DNA of 64,000 bases from Hippopus hippopus (taxonomy: Eukaryota; Mollusca; Bivalvia; Cardiida; Cardiidae): the NCBI GenBank assembly GCA_946811185.2, contig OX328097.1, positions 28,853,627-28,917,626 on the forward strand, given 5' to 3'. This document shows, piece after piece, positions 54,501-63,531 of this stretch (the first letter of the stretch is position 1; every line of letters starts with the position of its first letter). A program made the translations under genes and the position numbers. The notes beneath the pieces were generated by a model. That model was not told the DNA's origin. It did no database searches and was given only the letters and a program-made list of their open reading frames with translations.

Positions 54501-57500
54501 TTGTGGCAGACAGTTAATCTTTATGACACAAGTATGAAAAAGTTAATAAAAGCAAAACCGCTCCCCACACCTCACAGTTCTTTCTGAGATACAAACTAAT
54601 TACTGTCTATATATAGACACATTAGCCACTGAAATCATTTGGCCATAGGATGACTTAAAATGGTGTGAAAAATCAGAATGTATTTATGCATTAAAGTATT
54701 TATGCATTAAAGAGTAATAGATGAATGTGAGTACACTACAGCCAATTTCTTCCTTTGCCATAATGTTTTCAGTTTTGGTCTGATGTAAGACAAAAAATAT
54801 CTGTCTAGTATAGGTATTTAAATGACAGCAATATATGCTATTTTGTCCTTGTTTGAATTTCATTTCTAGAAGTTTGAAAGTACGATGTAATAATTGATGA
54901 ATTTTAAGAATCTGGCCATTACTTGCCCCTTACAATAGGTCAAATTAACTCTTGACTAGATGACAGAATTTTAGACTCTTCCAAATTGAAAGCATTAGCA
55001 GACGACAAAACTAAAGTGACTCAAAAATTGAAATTTGTTTTGGGAAGGGTAGAAAACATTGTGAAAAAAGGAGAAAATGCTGGTTACCAGCATTTTCTCC
55101 TCTTCCCACAATGTTTTCAAAGGGCTTCTTTCACAGAGTTGTGAAAACCCGGGATTGTTCGGTAAAGAGTTAATGTACAAAGTTTAGTAAATCAGTCATG
55201 CTGTAAAAAAATTAAAGTAACCATCAAGGCTAAAAGTAAACAAAGTGGGTGTTTAAATGCATTTGAATTTATATCATACCATTTAAAAGTATGGAAATTA
55301 TTCAAGATGACAATCTGTCATTGTATGCCATGGCCGGTCCAAGTGTTAGTCGCTGACAGAGAAATCAATTTCAAATTAGGTTAAAACCTGCCAGGTAGCT
55401 GTGTCTCTTGCTTACTTTCTGCCTGATTTTAAAATTCTTTTTTCTACCAGCGACTAACATATGGCCATACATAGAGAATAGATGGTTGGTGTCTTGGATG
55501 GGTTAAGTTTATCGGGCAAGGCGGAGGAATTTATCTGGTGAGCCGAAGGCGAACCGGATAAATTTCGGAGCCGAGCCCGATAAACTTAACCCATCCAAGA
55601 CACCAACCATCTATTCTATTTATCCTGTCACTCACTGTAACGGAACAAAACAAAACAAACAAACGAAAAAAAAAACATTGATAAAGACCGTACCTTCAAT
55701 AAATTTCCGGAGCCGAGCCTGATCGACTTTCCCAATCCAAGACACCAACCGTCTATTTTATTTATCCCTTTTCTCAATTACAATCCAAAATCCGACTAAA
55801 TTGAACATTTCGCTGGAAATAAGGCAGATATTGACATCTTTCTCACTAGATCTATGAGAAACTTTAAAAAATGAAGAACCGTGTTTACAAAACCCTTTGG
55901 ATATGCAGCTGCAATAATGACGTCATGAATGATATTGGCTACGTCATAATCATTAAACGTGACGTATATCCGCAGAAAAATATTGTGACAAAGAAGACAA
56001 TATGTTTTAACATAACAGACTATTAATTAAACGAGCAAAAGTATTCGCTAGCGATTGATTCATTCATTAGGGCAGTAAGACGCTTGGTTGAAAATAGTCC
56101 TAGTCAGCAGGTGCGCACTTTGCGGTCACGTGACCAACTGACGGATAACAAAAAAAATATACGGCACCCTGTTATCCGTCAGGTAAACCCGGAAGTGACA
56201 GGATAATACACGATAACAGATCTTCATCTTCACAATATTTTCCATGCTTTTAAATGGTATGATTTAAATTTAAATGTATTATGACACCTGCTTTGATATT
56301 TTGGCCTTTACTGGGCCTTTAATACATGTTGCAAAATTTGGTTGAGTATATGAGCCTATTTAACCCTTTCCCACACAATCTTGAGTTTTAATGACGTTAA
56401 TGGAGAAGATTTTTGAAAAAATTTTGGAAAAAGGAGAAAACTCTGGTAAACAGCATTTTCTCCCTTTTCCCTAAAAGTTTTCTACCCTTTCAAGAACAAA
56501 GTTTTATTTTTGAGTCACAATTCATTTGAGGTCTGCAAATGCCTTCAGTTTGGATAAGTCTAAAATTTGTTGTATGGTTGAGTTAACAGTTTACCACACA
56601 ATGACCACAAGGAAAAGGACTTTTGAAAATATCATCAGAAGAAAATGCTGGTTACCAGCCGTTTCTCCTTTTCAACAATGATGTCAAAAGACTTCTTGCT
56701 CAGTGTTGTTAAAACTCAGGATTATCTGCAGGTGCAGCTCTAGGATTTTTGGTTGGGAGAAGCGTAAATGGGATCATAGTTATTATGTACTGGTAGTCTG
56801 AGTGTGCATATCCCTTAACAACTCGCCAGTAACTTACTACAATAATGCAACAGTATGCATTTTTTGGGACTATGCAGAGCAATCTTTTTTCTACCCAAAA
56901 ACATCACTACAACTATCAAAACATTCTAACTGTTGAAGAAATACCTGTCTTGAAAAGGTACTCCCCTCAAAATTTTTAACTGACAACAAATTTTTTTTAA
57001 TGTCTTTCCTCTGATGTCATCATCAGTGTAGCTAGACGCCTGTAATCTTAGTGATCAAATTATTTTTGGTACAAAAAGATTAAACCCACATCCATGCGAA
57101 TGGGATCATAGTTATTATGGACTGGTAGTCTGAGTAAGCATATTCCATAACAACTCACCAGTCACTTACTACGATAAAAATTAACGCAACAGTATGCATT
57201 TTATGGGGCTATGGAGAACAGTTTTTTTTCCACCCAAAAATATCACTTCAACTATCAAAACATTCTAACTGTTGACGAAATACCTGTCTTGAAAAGGTAT
57301 CCCCCCTCAAAAATTTAACTGACGAATTTTTTCTAATGTCTATCCTCTGACGTCATGATCAGTGTTGCTAGACTCCTGTAATCTAATTGATCAAATTATT
57401 TTTGGTACAAAAAGTTTATACCTGCATCCATTTATCTCGTCACAAAAATTGTTTAAATCAATGGTGAAACATTGGTAGGCCAAAATGTCAAGTGTTTTCA

Positions 57501-60500
57501 CCATGACTACCAAAAATTGAGACCTTGTTGGGAATTTTTTGTCGAAATTGATAGTTTTCTTCCAGTTTTATTTTAAAACATCTTTTATGTGTCATTTTCT
57601 CCTCTTCAGTTTTGAAATAAAATGTTTAGGACCATCGGCTCACACAATGTTTTGTAGTCTACTGTTTAAGTGTTAGAGAAGTGGACACATTCAAATGATA
57701 GTACCCATGCATAGTACACAGCGATGTCCAACACTTGCTAACTGCTTTGAAACTTTGAGTTTTGAGTCCCGAGTGATTTTCCAGATCTTCAAAAATTTAG
57801 AACAAAAACAAAAATCATGTTTTGAAAATGTGTAGTATTCACTTAAGATGGGGAAAATAATGACATCGCGGATTTCGAACCAGTGACACTCCATACTGAG
57901 GGTAGGTGCACTTGCACTACACCAAAGAGACTGACTGTTCAATGAAAATATATTTAATCTACAGTTAATGCCATTAAATATTCTATTGAATTCTGAAACC
58001 TGATTGACTTAAATAGTTTGATACATGGTCAGAAAGCTTTGTCTTGATGACATATAGTACAAGTTCAAAATTGGATCATTCAAGATCGAAAAGTAGGTCA
58101 TTGGGACAAATCTAAGAAAAATCTTGTTTGCACTCTAGAGGCCACATTTTTAGCCTGATACTCATGAAAATTGCAGGTCACCATTTTGTCTTGATGATAT
58201 ATCATACAAATTTTAAATTTGGTCATGTTGGGTTGAAAAGTGGTTCACTGGGACAAATCTTAGAAAAATCTAGTATGCATTCTAGAGGACACATTTTCAG
58301 TCTGATACCCATGAAACATTGTCAGAATATTTTTCCTGATGATATCTCTGAAAAGTTAAAAAAATAGGTCAAGTTGGTCAAAAAGTATGTCACACGTTCA
58401 TGTGTTTTACATCATCACAACCAGAATCTCTTCAGTTTTATCATTCTAGATAACTTTACTTAGGTGAGCACCTTAGGGCCAATGTCCCTCTTGTTTGCTT
58501 TGATAGGACAGACATTTTTTATGCATTGGCTGCTGTCGACTTTTTAAGTATGAGAAAGATGCCAAACTAGATCTAACGCAACTGAAACTAATTAATGAAA
58601 ACTGAAGTGATTAGTCAGCTTCAGTTGATATTTGATGAAAGTTTGTTTGGTTTGTATTGGAGTTTAACGCCATTTTAACAGCTTAGGTCATGTCATGGCG
58701 GTCAGTGACGCACCCATGTGTTTCCTTGCTTTCTCACACCAGTACTGACACAACTTTCTTTCCAAAGCCAGTGATTACTTTTCTCTCATGCATCAGAGGT
58801 GAGAGGCGAAAAATCACTGGAAAGAAAGTTCGCTGCAACTGGGTATCGAACCGGCAACCTCCAGGTCATGAGTTTGATACGCTAACCACTGAGCTACCGG
58901 GCCAGGCTTTTGATGAAAGTAGTATTGTCACAAAATTACTTTGTAAATGTGTGGATGTTTAGTGATACCACACTTAACCACACTTACCTACTCGGTCTAT
59001 TGTGGGGGGGGCGGGGTGTTTTCCACCATTCTATTCCCCCCCCCCCCCTAATCACCTCATGGTCTGCTAAAAAGTTAAAGTAAGGTGTTTGAATCTTCAC
59101 CAAACAAACATGAGTCCAAATTACCCTGAGCAAGAAGCCTTTTGAAAACATTGTTGGAAAAGGAGAACATTCTGGTTACCAGCATTTTCTCCCCTTCCAA
59201 CAATGTTTTTTTTATCCTATGTAAGACAAATTCCATCATTTGAGCTGTTTTTAATTTTGTTGTCTGCCAATGCTTTCAGTTTCGTCAAGTGAAATATTGT
59301 GTTGTCTGGAAAAGAGTGAAAAGTTTCATCATTGTTTCTGTTATTTCATATCTCTAAAAATTGTTTCTGCAACAGATAACAGAGAATTCCTGCTGGAGAT
59401 AGTACTTTTTTCTTGCTAAGTTTTATTAGAAAATTTGGTACTCGATCAAAAAGTTTTGATAACAGAAATGCCCTTGGACATTTCAAGGGAGATAAACTTG
59501 CCCTTGTGGTAAATGTTTTTATCTCCCAAAATAAGTTTCCTCTCAAATGCTTGAAATCATATGGGATTCGACCCTGGAAACAAAATGATGGAGTATTTCT
59601 TAATTAAAAATTGGTAGGAACTTATCAAAACTACGGACTCATCTGACACTGTTAATTGCAATAAGCCATGCTCTGGCAAAATGGGTTTTAAGTATCCCTG
59701 TGATGTACTGTACTAAGTAAGTCATCACATAATTGTCGACCCATAAAATCCATTTAGTAGAACAGTGGAGTGGATCTAGAGGTAGAATAGTTCTTTGACA
59801 AACAGAAAGTGTTTCAACCTGTGTCAGCTTAGGTGGACTGTGCAGGCTGACATGGGTCAATACTTTTCTCAAATGCATGAATTCTTTATCACATGAAAAA
59901 AAAGTAGACTTTTCTAAATTCAAAGCTTTTTAAGACAACAATTAAAGTGTTGCTCAAATGAAAGAATTAGTCTTTTATAAGGTAGAAAACATAGTGGAAA
60001 AAAGGAGAAAATGCTGGTTACCAAACACTTCTTCCTCAAGGTCGTTGAAACTTGGGATTTTGTGGTAAAGGGTAAAGCCCCCTTTTCACAGAGCAAAATT
60101 GGCTCATATTTAGTATTTAAAGAGCTGACAAACTCTGTTGATTACTGAAATTACAGTCGACTGAACATCAAAAACATTTTTATCTTAAAAAATTGTTTAC
60201 AACCATTTACCAAACAATCCCTTGTTTCAAAGACCCTGAGCAGGAAGCCTTTGGAAAAGGGAGTTATTGCTGGTACCTGGCGTGTTCTCCTTTTCCAGCA
60301 ACATTTTCTACCTTTTCAGATATATAACATTCTTTTCAGACATATTTGACATGTTGTTAATGCTTTCAATTTGTACAACTCAAGTTTTGTTATGTGGTAA
60401 AGAGTTACCTCTTTCTGTACTGTAGACGATACCAGAAGCTTTTGTGGACAGTGTAGATCAAGGTCAGACTGCACAGAACGTGCAGTCTGACCTTGATCTA

Positions 60501-61749
60501 CTCTGTCCACTACTGTCATTTAGATCATGACCAAATTGCCTCTTCATCTTGTAGTGGAACAACATTTGTAGCCATTGAAAAATTGCAATTTATTTACATG
60601 GTAGTGAAAGAGGTAACCCATGATTGATCCAAGAGCAGAGCATTGGCCCTAGAGGGCTTACCGGAGTAACTTAGTGATCCAGGGTTCATAACATTATAGA
60701 CTGAAATGACACAGTATCTAGAGTGCTCGAAAGGTTTTTCTAAGATTTGTCCCAGAGACCTTACTTTGTGACCAGATATGACCCATTTAGTTGTGAAGGC
60801 CTTAGTTTCTACCACCGTCTGCTGCTCAATTCTAAATTGTGCCTAAAAGTTTTTTGAAATCTGAAATTAGAATTTCAGCTTTTGAAAAATATAAGATAGT
60901 TCATCTATCCAAAGGTACAAGTCTAAATTTGTCCTACAAAAAGAAAACAAACAACTGAGAAACATGCAGAGACTATATGTCTAACTTACCTCCTGGGAGC
61001 CATAGTAGATTTGTCACAATAACCACCAAAAATATAGTTTTTGCTAATTTCCATGCATGTTTGTCAATCAGCACGGAGCCAGTCTGTTGAATCACAATGG
61101 CATTATGTTGTTTTCTAGCTACATGAATTATGCGTCCATAAAGGAGAGATGAGAATATGATGACAAGTATGTTTATCACAAAGTTTAGTTTGAAATATCC
61201 ATTTGGTAGAACACCAAAAAATAAACACCTTATGTCTCCTTGAGGTCCAAGATGTAACGGTTGGTGCCATCCGAATAGAGGCAGGAAGCCGACAATTGCT
61301 GAGAATGTCCAAATGGTTGATGACATCATTACTACTTTTCTTAGTGTGAAAATTCGAAAATAATAGAATGGATGGACAATTTTTATGTACCTATCAATTG
61401 TTATGGCTAACAAGTGAATATATGAGCTTAATGATACTGTATAGATGAGGCCAATTCGTATAAAACATTCATAAGCATTATGAAAATGTATCAAACCATT
61501 CAAGGCAAGATGTATCAACACAACTCCAGTTAGTAAATCAGCCAATGAAAGTGATGCAACCACTGAATTGGAGACATCTTGTGATTGTTTGGATAGAATA
61601 AGGGCTTTAATGACGGTGCCATTCAAAAATATTATTCCAAATGCAAAAAGCATTCCTAATGCACACACTGCAGAGTAAAATGGAGAGTTTTCATGTGGTA
61701 TATCACTGATATATTCTGTTCTATTTATGGTGTCACTGAAGTTTGTCAT
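48262..61749 (-). CDS. Rhodopsin-family GPCR, two coding exons, nested in the dynein intron
   Basis: This is a plasma-membrane seven-helix receptor signalling through G proteins. Joining 61749-60990 (760 bp) to 48533-48262 (272 bp) gives 343 residues. N-glycosylation sites NFS (3) and NRT (9) precede TM1 (about 24-50, with LNGTV). TM2 has LSLAD (D71). C95 before TM3 and C175 in ECL2 can form the usual disulphide. DRY is at 119-121, W147 is in TM4, WLP at 250-252 is in TM6, and NPIIY at 303-307 is in TM7. A CC pair (323-324) may be palmitoylated. LLAITIDRYIKIVHP and FLPLFGWHQ recall adenosine/GPR119-like receptors, but the ligand is unknown. Exon 1 has a clear donor, GGAG|gtaagt; the exon 2 acceptor is the weaker CAGCAAG. 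Confidence 0.85.
48556..48776 (-). repeat. Family A element next to the GPCR acceptor
   Basis: TTAACTCTTTCCCACACAAC to TGTGTGGTAAAGGGTTAA, core GCTGGTTACCAAC. It begins 23 bp from the 5' end of GPCR exon 2 and therefore occupies the branch-point zone of that intron. Confidence 0.92.
48803..48985 (-). repeat. Family A element
   Basis: TTTTTTACTCAACCAGACTG to TTTGATAAAGGGTTAGA, core ACTGGTTACCAGC. Left part shortened. Confidence 0.78.
49163..49432 (+). repeat. Family A element, enlarged and diverged
   Basis: GTTAACCCTTTACCAAAATT to TGTCAGTGAAACTCTTAA. The palindrome is broken by extra sequence (GAAAATGCAGTTACATAAAT). Confidence 0.68.
49429..49560 (-). repeat. Family A element without palindrome
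   Basis: TTAACCAGATGAAAAAATTT to CATGTGGTAAAGGATTAA. The palindrome and its flanks are deleted. It shares TTAA with copies on both sides. Confidence 0.8.
49557..49769 (+). repeat. Family B element, full length, sharing TTAA with a family A copy
   Basis: TTAACCTGTATCCCGCTAAA to GCAGCCTAAGGATTAA. The hairpin GGACAGTGTAGATCCAAGAT.. with its complement is nearly perfect over about 30 bp per arm. Confidence 0.9.
49921..50151 (-). repeat. Family A element
   Basis: TCAATGACTCTTTATCAAAA to TTTTGTGTAGGTTAA, core GCTGGTTACCAGC. Confidence 0.8.
50200..50252 (+). repeat. Family B hairpin fragment
   Basis: AAATGTGCAATCCGATCTTT with GATCTACACAGTCTTA keeps only one arm clearly. Confidence 0.5.
50325..50521 (+). 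repeat. Family A element
   Basis: TTTACCTTTTACCAACCATT to GGTCTGAAATTTTGCAGGA, core GCTGGTAACCAAC. The right terminus is lost. Confidence 0.78.
50537..50770 (+). repeat. Family A element
   Basis: GGTTTACCTTTTACTACACA to TCATTTGATCAGGGAAAA, core GCTGGTAACCAGC. The right part is partly replaced. Confidence 0.78.
50892..50923 (+). repeat. Family A terminal fragment
   Basis: AGTCTAAAATTTTGTAATCT, then GGTAAATAGTTAA: the right end only. Confidence 0.6.
50997..51230 (-). repeat. Family A element
   Basis: CTAAACTCTTTACCAAACAA to ATGTGCTAAGGAATTAA. The palindrome is perfect over 20+ bp per arm, but its centre reads GGTAACC, the forward form, so the hairpin is flipped relative to its flanks. Confidence 0.85.
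51350..51582 (-). repeat. Family A element
   Basis: TGGTAACCTTTCCCAAACAA to TGTTTGGTAAAGGGTTAA. Core GCAGATTACCAGC. Confidence 0.82.
51579..51977 (+). repeat. Family A element with ~190-bp insertion
   Basis: TTAATCTTTTACAAGACAAT shares TTAA with its neighbour. After the palindrome centre ACTGGTACCTGGC comes unrelated sequence (about 51695-51880) before the right part resumes at AAAGACAAATCCTCGTTATT. Confidence 0.7.
52128..52297. repeat. Family A 'double-left' chimera
   Basis: Both ends are left ends: TTTACCACACAATCCCACGT at one side and, inverted, AAATAAGGGATTGTCTAGTA, AAGGGTTAA at the other, with GGTAACCAGC in the middle. The right part (GTCTGCAAATGC...) is absent. Confidence 0.78.
52520..52860 (-). 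repeat. tRNA-like SINE, inverted
   Basis: GGAGATTCGAACCAGCAGCC is an inverted B box and GTACTACAGGGCTCTGCCAA an inverted A box. A body with TTTACCAGTACTTTGTACAG follows. Confidence 0.5.
52861..53199. other. Unannotated intron sequence
   Basis: Nothing recognised. Confidence 0.4.
53200..53541 (+). repeat. Family A element with duplicated right half
   Basis: TTATCTATCACACAATCTAG leads to a perfect palindrome. After a first right part, GGTAACCAGCATTTTCTCCT, TTTCCCACAACATTTTC appears again at 53400 with a second right part ending ATTTGGTACAGGATTAA. Confidence 0.85.
53735..53896. repeat. Element with 14-bp inverted termini
   Basis: CAGGGTTTTCCCTG (53735-53748) and CAGGGAAAACCCTG (53883-53896) are exact complements. 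Between them AAATTTGGGGG occurs three times. Confidence 0.65.
54110..54316 (+). repeat. Family A element
   Basis: TTTTTCCAGACAATCCCGAA to TGTTTGGTAAAGGGTTT. The right arm is shortened; core GCTGGCTAACAGC. Confidence 0.78.
54317..54944. other. Unannotated intron sequence
   Basis: AT-rich, with a direct repeat of TATTTATGCATTAAAG near 54680-54711. No gene. Confidence 0.4.
54945..55173 (-). repeat. Family A element, full length
   Basis: TTAACTCTTGACTAGATGAC to GTTCGGTAAAGAGTTAA, core GCTGGTTACCAGC. It closely resembles the copy at 36655. Confidence 0.92.
55476..55616. repeat. Long perfect inverted repeat (42-bp arms)
   Basis: GAATAGATGGTTGGTGTCTT.. (55476-55517) is the exact complement of 55575-55616. 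The loop holds a second palindrome (TTTATCTGGTGAGCCGAAGG region). A partial third arm occurs at 55697-55770 (CCAAGACACCAACCGTCTAT). Confidence 0.85.
55619..56206. repeat. Candidate DNA element with TATCCTGTCACT termini
   Basis: TTTATCCTGTCACT near 55619-55632 and AGTGACAGGATAA near 56194-56206 are inverted. CTGACGGATAAC and GTTATCCGTCAG lie inside near the right end. More CG-rich than its neighbours. No ORF. Confidence 0.5.
56360..56586 (+). repeat. Family A element
   Basis: TTAACCCTTTCCCACACAAT to TGTATGGTTGAGTTAA; core TCTGGTAAACAGC. It shares TTAA with the following copy. Confidence 0.86.
56583..56731. repeat. Family A 'double-left' chimera
   Basis: TTAACAGTTTACCACACAAT on the left and GTTGTTAAAACTCAGGATTA on the right are both left-end sequences in opposite orientations, around GCTGGTTACCAGC. 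Confidence 0.75.
56769..57434 (+). repeat. Tandem duplication, ~332-bp unit, two copies
   Basis: TGGGATCATAGTTATTATG begins both units (56769 and 57101). They stay alignable over CTATCAAAACATTCTAACTG and CCTGTCTTGAAAAGGTA to CATCCAT. No coding potential. Confidence 0.85.
57435..58016. other. Unannotated intron with a tRNA-like remnant
   Basis: GGATTTCGAACCAGTGACAC near 57868 and GCACTACACCAAAGAGACTG near 57914 resemble inverted B and A boxes. Nothing else recognised. Confidence 0.35.
58017..58495 (+). repeat. Family E5-type element, 5' truncated and diverged
   Basis: Two or three degraded units (CACTCTAGAGGCCACATTTT; CATTCTAGAGGACACATTTT) and a 3' end CTTAGGTGAGCACCTTAGGG, CCAATGTCCCTCTTGTTT. 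Confidence 0.72.
58643..58908 (-). mobile_element. tRNA-derived SINE with 12-bp target duplication
   Basis: Inverted copy of the SINE at 6136. The head at the right has the inverted A box (CCACTGAGCTACCGGGCC) and B box (GGGTATCGAACCGG); the tail is at the left. TTTGATGAAAGT at 58631-58642 and 58909-58920 is the target duplication. Confidence 0.9.
59007..59052. repeat. G-run and C-run pair
   Basis: GGGGGGGGCGGGG is followed about 20 bp later by a C run of about 14. They could pair as a hairpin, and assembly errors are likely here. Confidence 0.5.
59086..59320 (+). repeat. Family A element
   Basis: GGTGTTTGAATCTTCACCAA to TTGTCTGGAAAAGAGTGAA. Core TCTGGTTACCAGC, again the reverse form of the centre in forward flanks. 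Confidence 0.8.
59666..60102 (+). repeat. Family C element split by a family A insertion
   Basis: AAGCCATGCTCTGGCAAAAT to CTCAAATGCATGAA (about 59881), then TAAAGCCCCCTTTTCACAGA, GCA after the family A copy. The split falls where other family C copies have GCATTAAAGC. Confidence 0.75.
59880..60076 (-). repeat. Family A element nested in family C
   Basis: AATTCTTTATCACATGAAAA to TGTGGTAAAGGGTAAA. The right palindrome arm is deleted after GCTGGTTACCA. Confidence 0.78.
60203..60408 (+). repeat. Family A element
   Basis: CAACCATTTACCAAACAATC to TATGTGGTAAAGAGTTA; core GCTGGTACCTGGC; left arm shortened. Confidence 0.78.
60444..60513. repeat. Family B palindrome, near perfect
   Basis: GTGGACAGTGTAGATCAAGG.. 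pairs with ..CCTTGATCTACTCTGTCCAC over about 31 bp per arm with one mismatch. The arms carry matching changes (AAGGTCAGACTGCAC with GTGCAGTCTGACCTT). Confidence 0.82.
60600..60806 (-). repeat. Family E5-type fragment, inverted
   Basis: Reading the other strand: CTCTAGATACTGTGTC-type unit remains, GGTCACAAAGTAAGGTCTCT, and GGGCCAATGCTCTGC near the end. Strongly diverged. Confidence 0.45.
60990..61749 (-). CDS. GPCR coding exon 1 (N-terminus to TM6)
   Basis: It carries 253 codons plus one base from ATG 61749, TM1 to most of TM6, with DRY and both disulphide cysteines. The donor GGAG|GTAAGTTA is consensus. No in-frame ATG lies further upstream in a sensible context. Confidence 0.92.
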
Positions 61750-61867
61750 GGTGCTCCATTGCCATTTTGTAATGGTACTTTTCCTCTGGTAGGCACGGTA
61801 CCACTGATGGTTAACATTATGTCAATAGTTGGTCTGTTAATCTAGCCTTCTGTACTGTTCTTGCAAT
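61750..61867 (-). other. Probable 5' UTR part of GPCR exon with acceptor
   Basis: On the gene strand TATTATTTTTCAG ends at 61868, a good acceptor 118 bp before the ATG. This suggests a further non-coding exon upstream. Confidence 0.4.
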
Positions 61868-61891
61868 CTGAAAAATAATATCAAGATCAAC

Positions 61892-62120
61892 TTAACCCTT
61901 TACCAAATGACAAAAATTTAGACTTGTCTAAACTGAAAGCTTTTGCAAAAGACAATTTAACTGTGACTCATGTGATGAGTTTTGTCTATGGAAAGGTTGA
62001 AAACATTGTGGGAAAAGGAGAAAATGTTGGTTACCAATATTTTCTCCTTTTCCCACAATGCTTTCAAATGGCCTCTTTCTCAGGGTTGTTAAAACTCGGG
62101 ATCATGTGGTAAAGGGTCAA
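61892..62120 (-). repeat. Family A element, full length
   Basis: TTAACCCTTTACCAAATGAC to ATGTGGTAAAGGGTCAA. The arms are perfect around GTTGGTTACCAAT, in which both sides of the centre changed in a compensating way. It begins 25 bp beyond the probable GPCR 5' acceptor. Confidence 0.92.
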
Positions 62121-62160
62121 CCCATATCACTCTGAACCCAGCTTTAATTGCTTCAGTGGA

Positions 62161-62226
62161 TCATAGTGTTGTTCAAGATCAGACTGCACTGAACATGCAG
62201 TTTGATCTTCCAACTACACTATCTGC
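62161..62226. repeat. Family B palindrome
   Basis: GTTCAAGATCAGACTGCACT and ATGCAGTTTGATCTTCCAAC pair with a few mismatches. Confidence 0.65.
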
Positions 62227-63143
62227 CTTATTGTCAAATATTCTGACAGAAACAGCTTTGAAGTTGCAATATCTGCATATATCAGCATAGCAAGTGCTTG
62301 TTACTAGCAATTTTGCTCCTTGCCATGCAATGTATTCAAAGGCTGCCAGAAGGATTCAGACAGTAATTGGTTAACTTGTCTGATTGAACCTATTAGGGTT
62401 CATGGAAAGTGAAGGATCAATAAAATATTAGTATAGGTGAGACAAATAAAAAGAATGATTATGTAGTAGGGGGATGTCTGTCTTTTAAAAGGTATTGAAA
62501 ACTTGGTCTTAAAAGGAACAATTTGTCTACAAACAGTTTGCTGCTTTAACCAGAATGTTTTCAAATTCTGTCTTCTTCAAGGACAGAAGAACTAATATAA
62601 GAATGGTATGAGGTTCAGTATTGGGTTAGAAACATTATAAAATGTAACATAACTAAGAATGAGTTTGATATCCTTATTGTTTTCTTTACGCCCTTTTCTT
62701 TTATAGCTCACTTGAGCTTAATAGTCAAAATTTACAACACAACATTTAAAGAATGTAAAATGCTACTGTGATGATAATGATGTATGCACTCATACACCAG
62801 AAAGGCACAAAGATATTGTGGAAATCCAACAAATTTAATGGCATTGCAAAAGTGTCACTTAACGAGAGTTTTATCAAAGTAACTTTTATCTCTGTGCATG
62901 ATTGAAACTGCAGGCAGTACCAAAGTTTGCATGTCCTTTCAGTTGGATAGTTCTAGAAGAATTTATGATTACGTAGATTAGATTACAGTCCAACCGACAG
63001 CTGACAGACTAGTTTATTGGAAGAAATATACCATTTATGAACAGTCACTTGAGGGTATTTAGCTGTAATAGTCTCATCGGTGGCTCAATTTTGATATCTC
63101 CTGAATCAAGCTTTGTTAAGATGAATAATAATTTGAATTAAGG
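62227..63143. other. Unannotated intron with family A debris
   Basis: GCTTGTTACTAGCAATTTTG near 62298 and GTCTTAAAAGGAACAATTTG near 62507 are old family A remnants. TTATAGCTCACTTGAGCTTA near 62700 resembles a family E start with no body. No gene. Confidence 0.35.
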
Positions 63144-63276
63144 TTTAATCCTTTATCAAGCAGTCCCAAGGTTTTAACGACCCAGACAGAGAATACTTTG
63201 GAAACCATTGTGGGAAAAGGAGAAAATGCTGGTTACCAGCATTTTCTCAGTTTGCCGCAATGTTTTGTACACTTCC
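63144..63276 (+). repeat. Family A left half with palindrome
   Basis: GTTTAATCCTTTATCAAGCA to TTTGCCGCAATGTTTTGTAC. Core GCTGGTTACCAGC. The right part is missing. Confidence 0.75.
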
Positions 63277-63531
63277 ATTTCCATAAATTTTGGTCAAATT
63301 CTCTCTCAGGTTTACTGTGATTGTATTGAAACTTTGTACAATTGAAAAGTGAAGATGTGCAAGTTGCAAATATCAGGTGCCACACTGAAAGATTAGAGTT
63401 ATCTACCCCTGGAAAAGATATTGTTTTCCATGCTAGGAGTTTACATTCTGTCCTCTCAGTCAAAGCCAAAGTGAGTTGGTCACAACATTTAATCAACAAT
63501 TGTGACACTTCTAGTAGACAGTTGGCTAGAA
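63277..63531. other. Unannotated intron sequence
   Basis: Nothing recognised. The missing AAA5 continuation of the dynein gene is not here. Confidence 0.4.

Noticed and set aside
58690..58962. 90-codon ORF
   Set aside because: It lies across the inverted SINE at 58643-58908.
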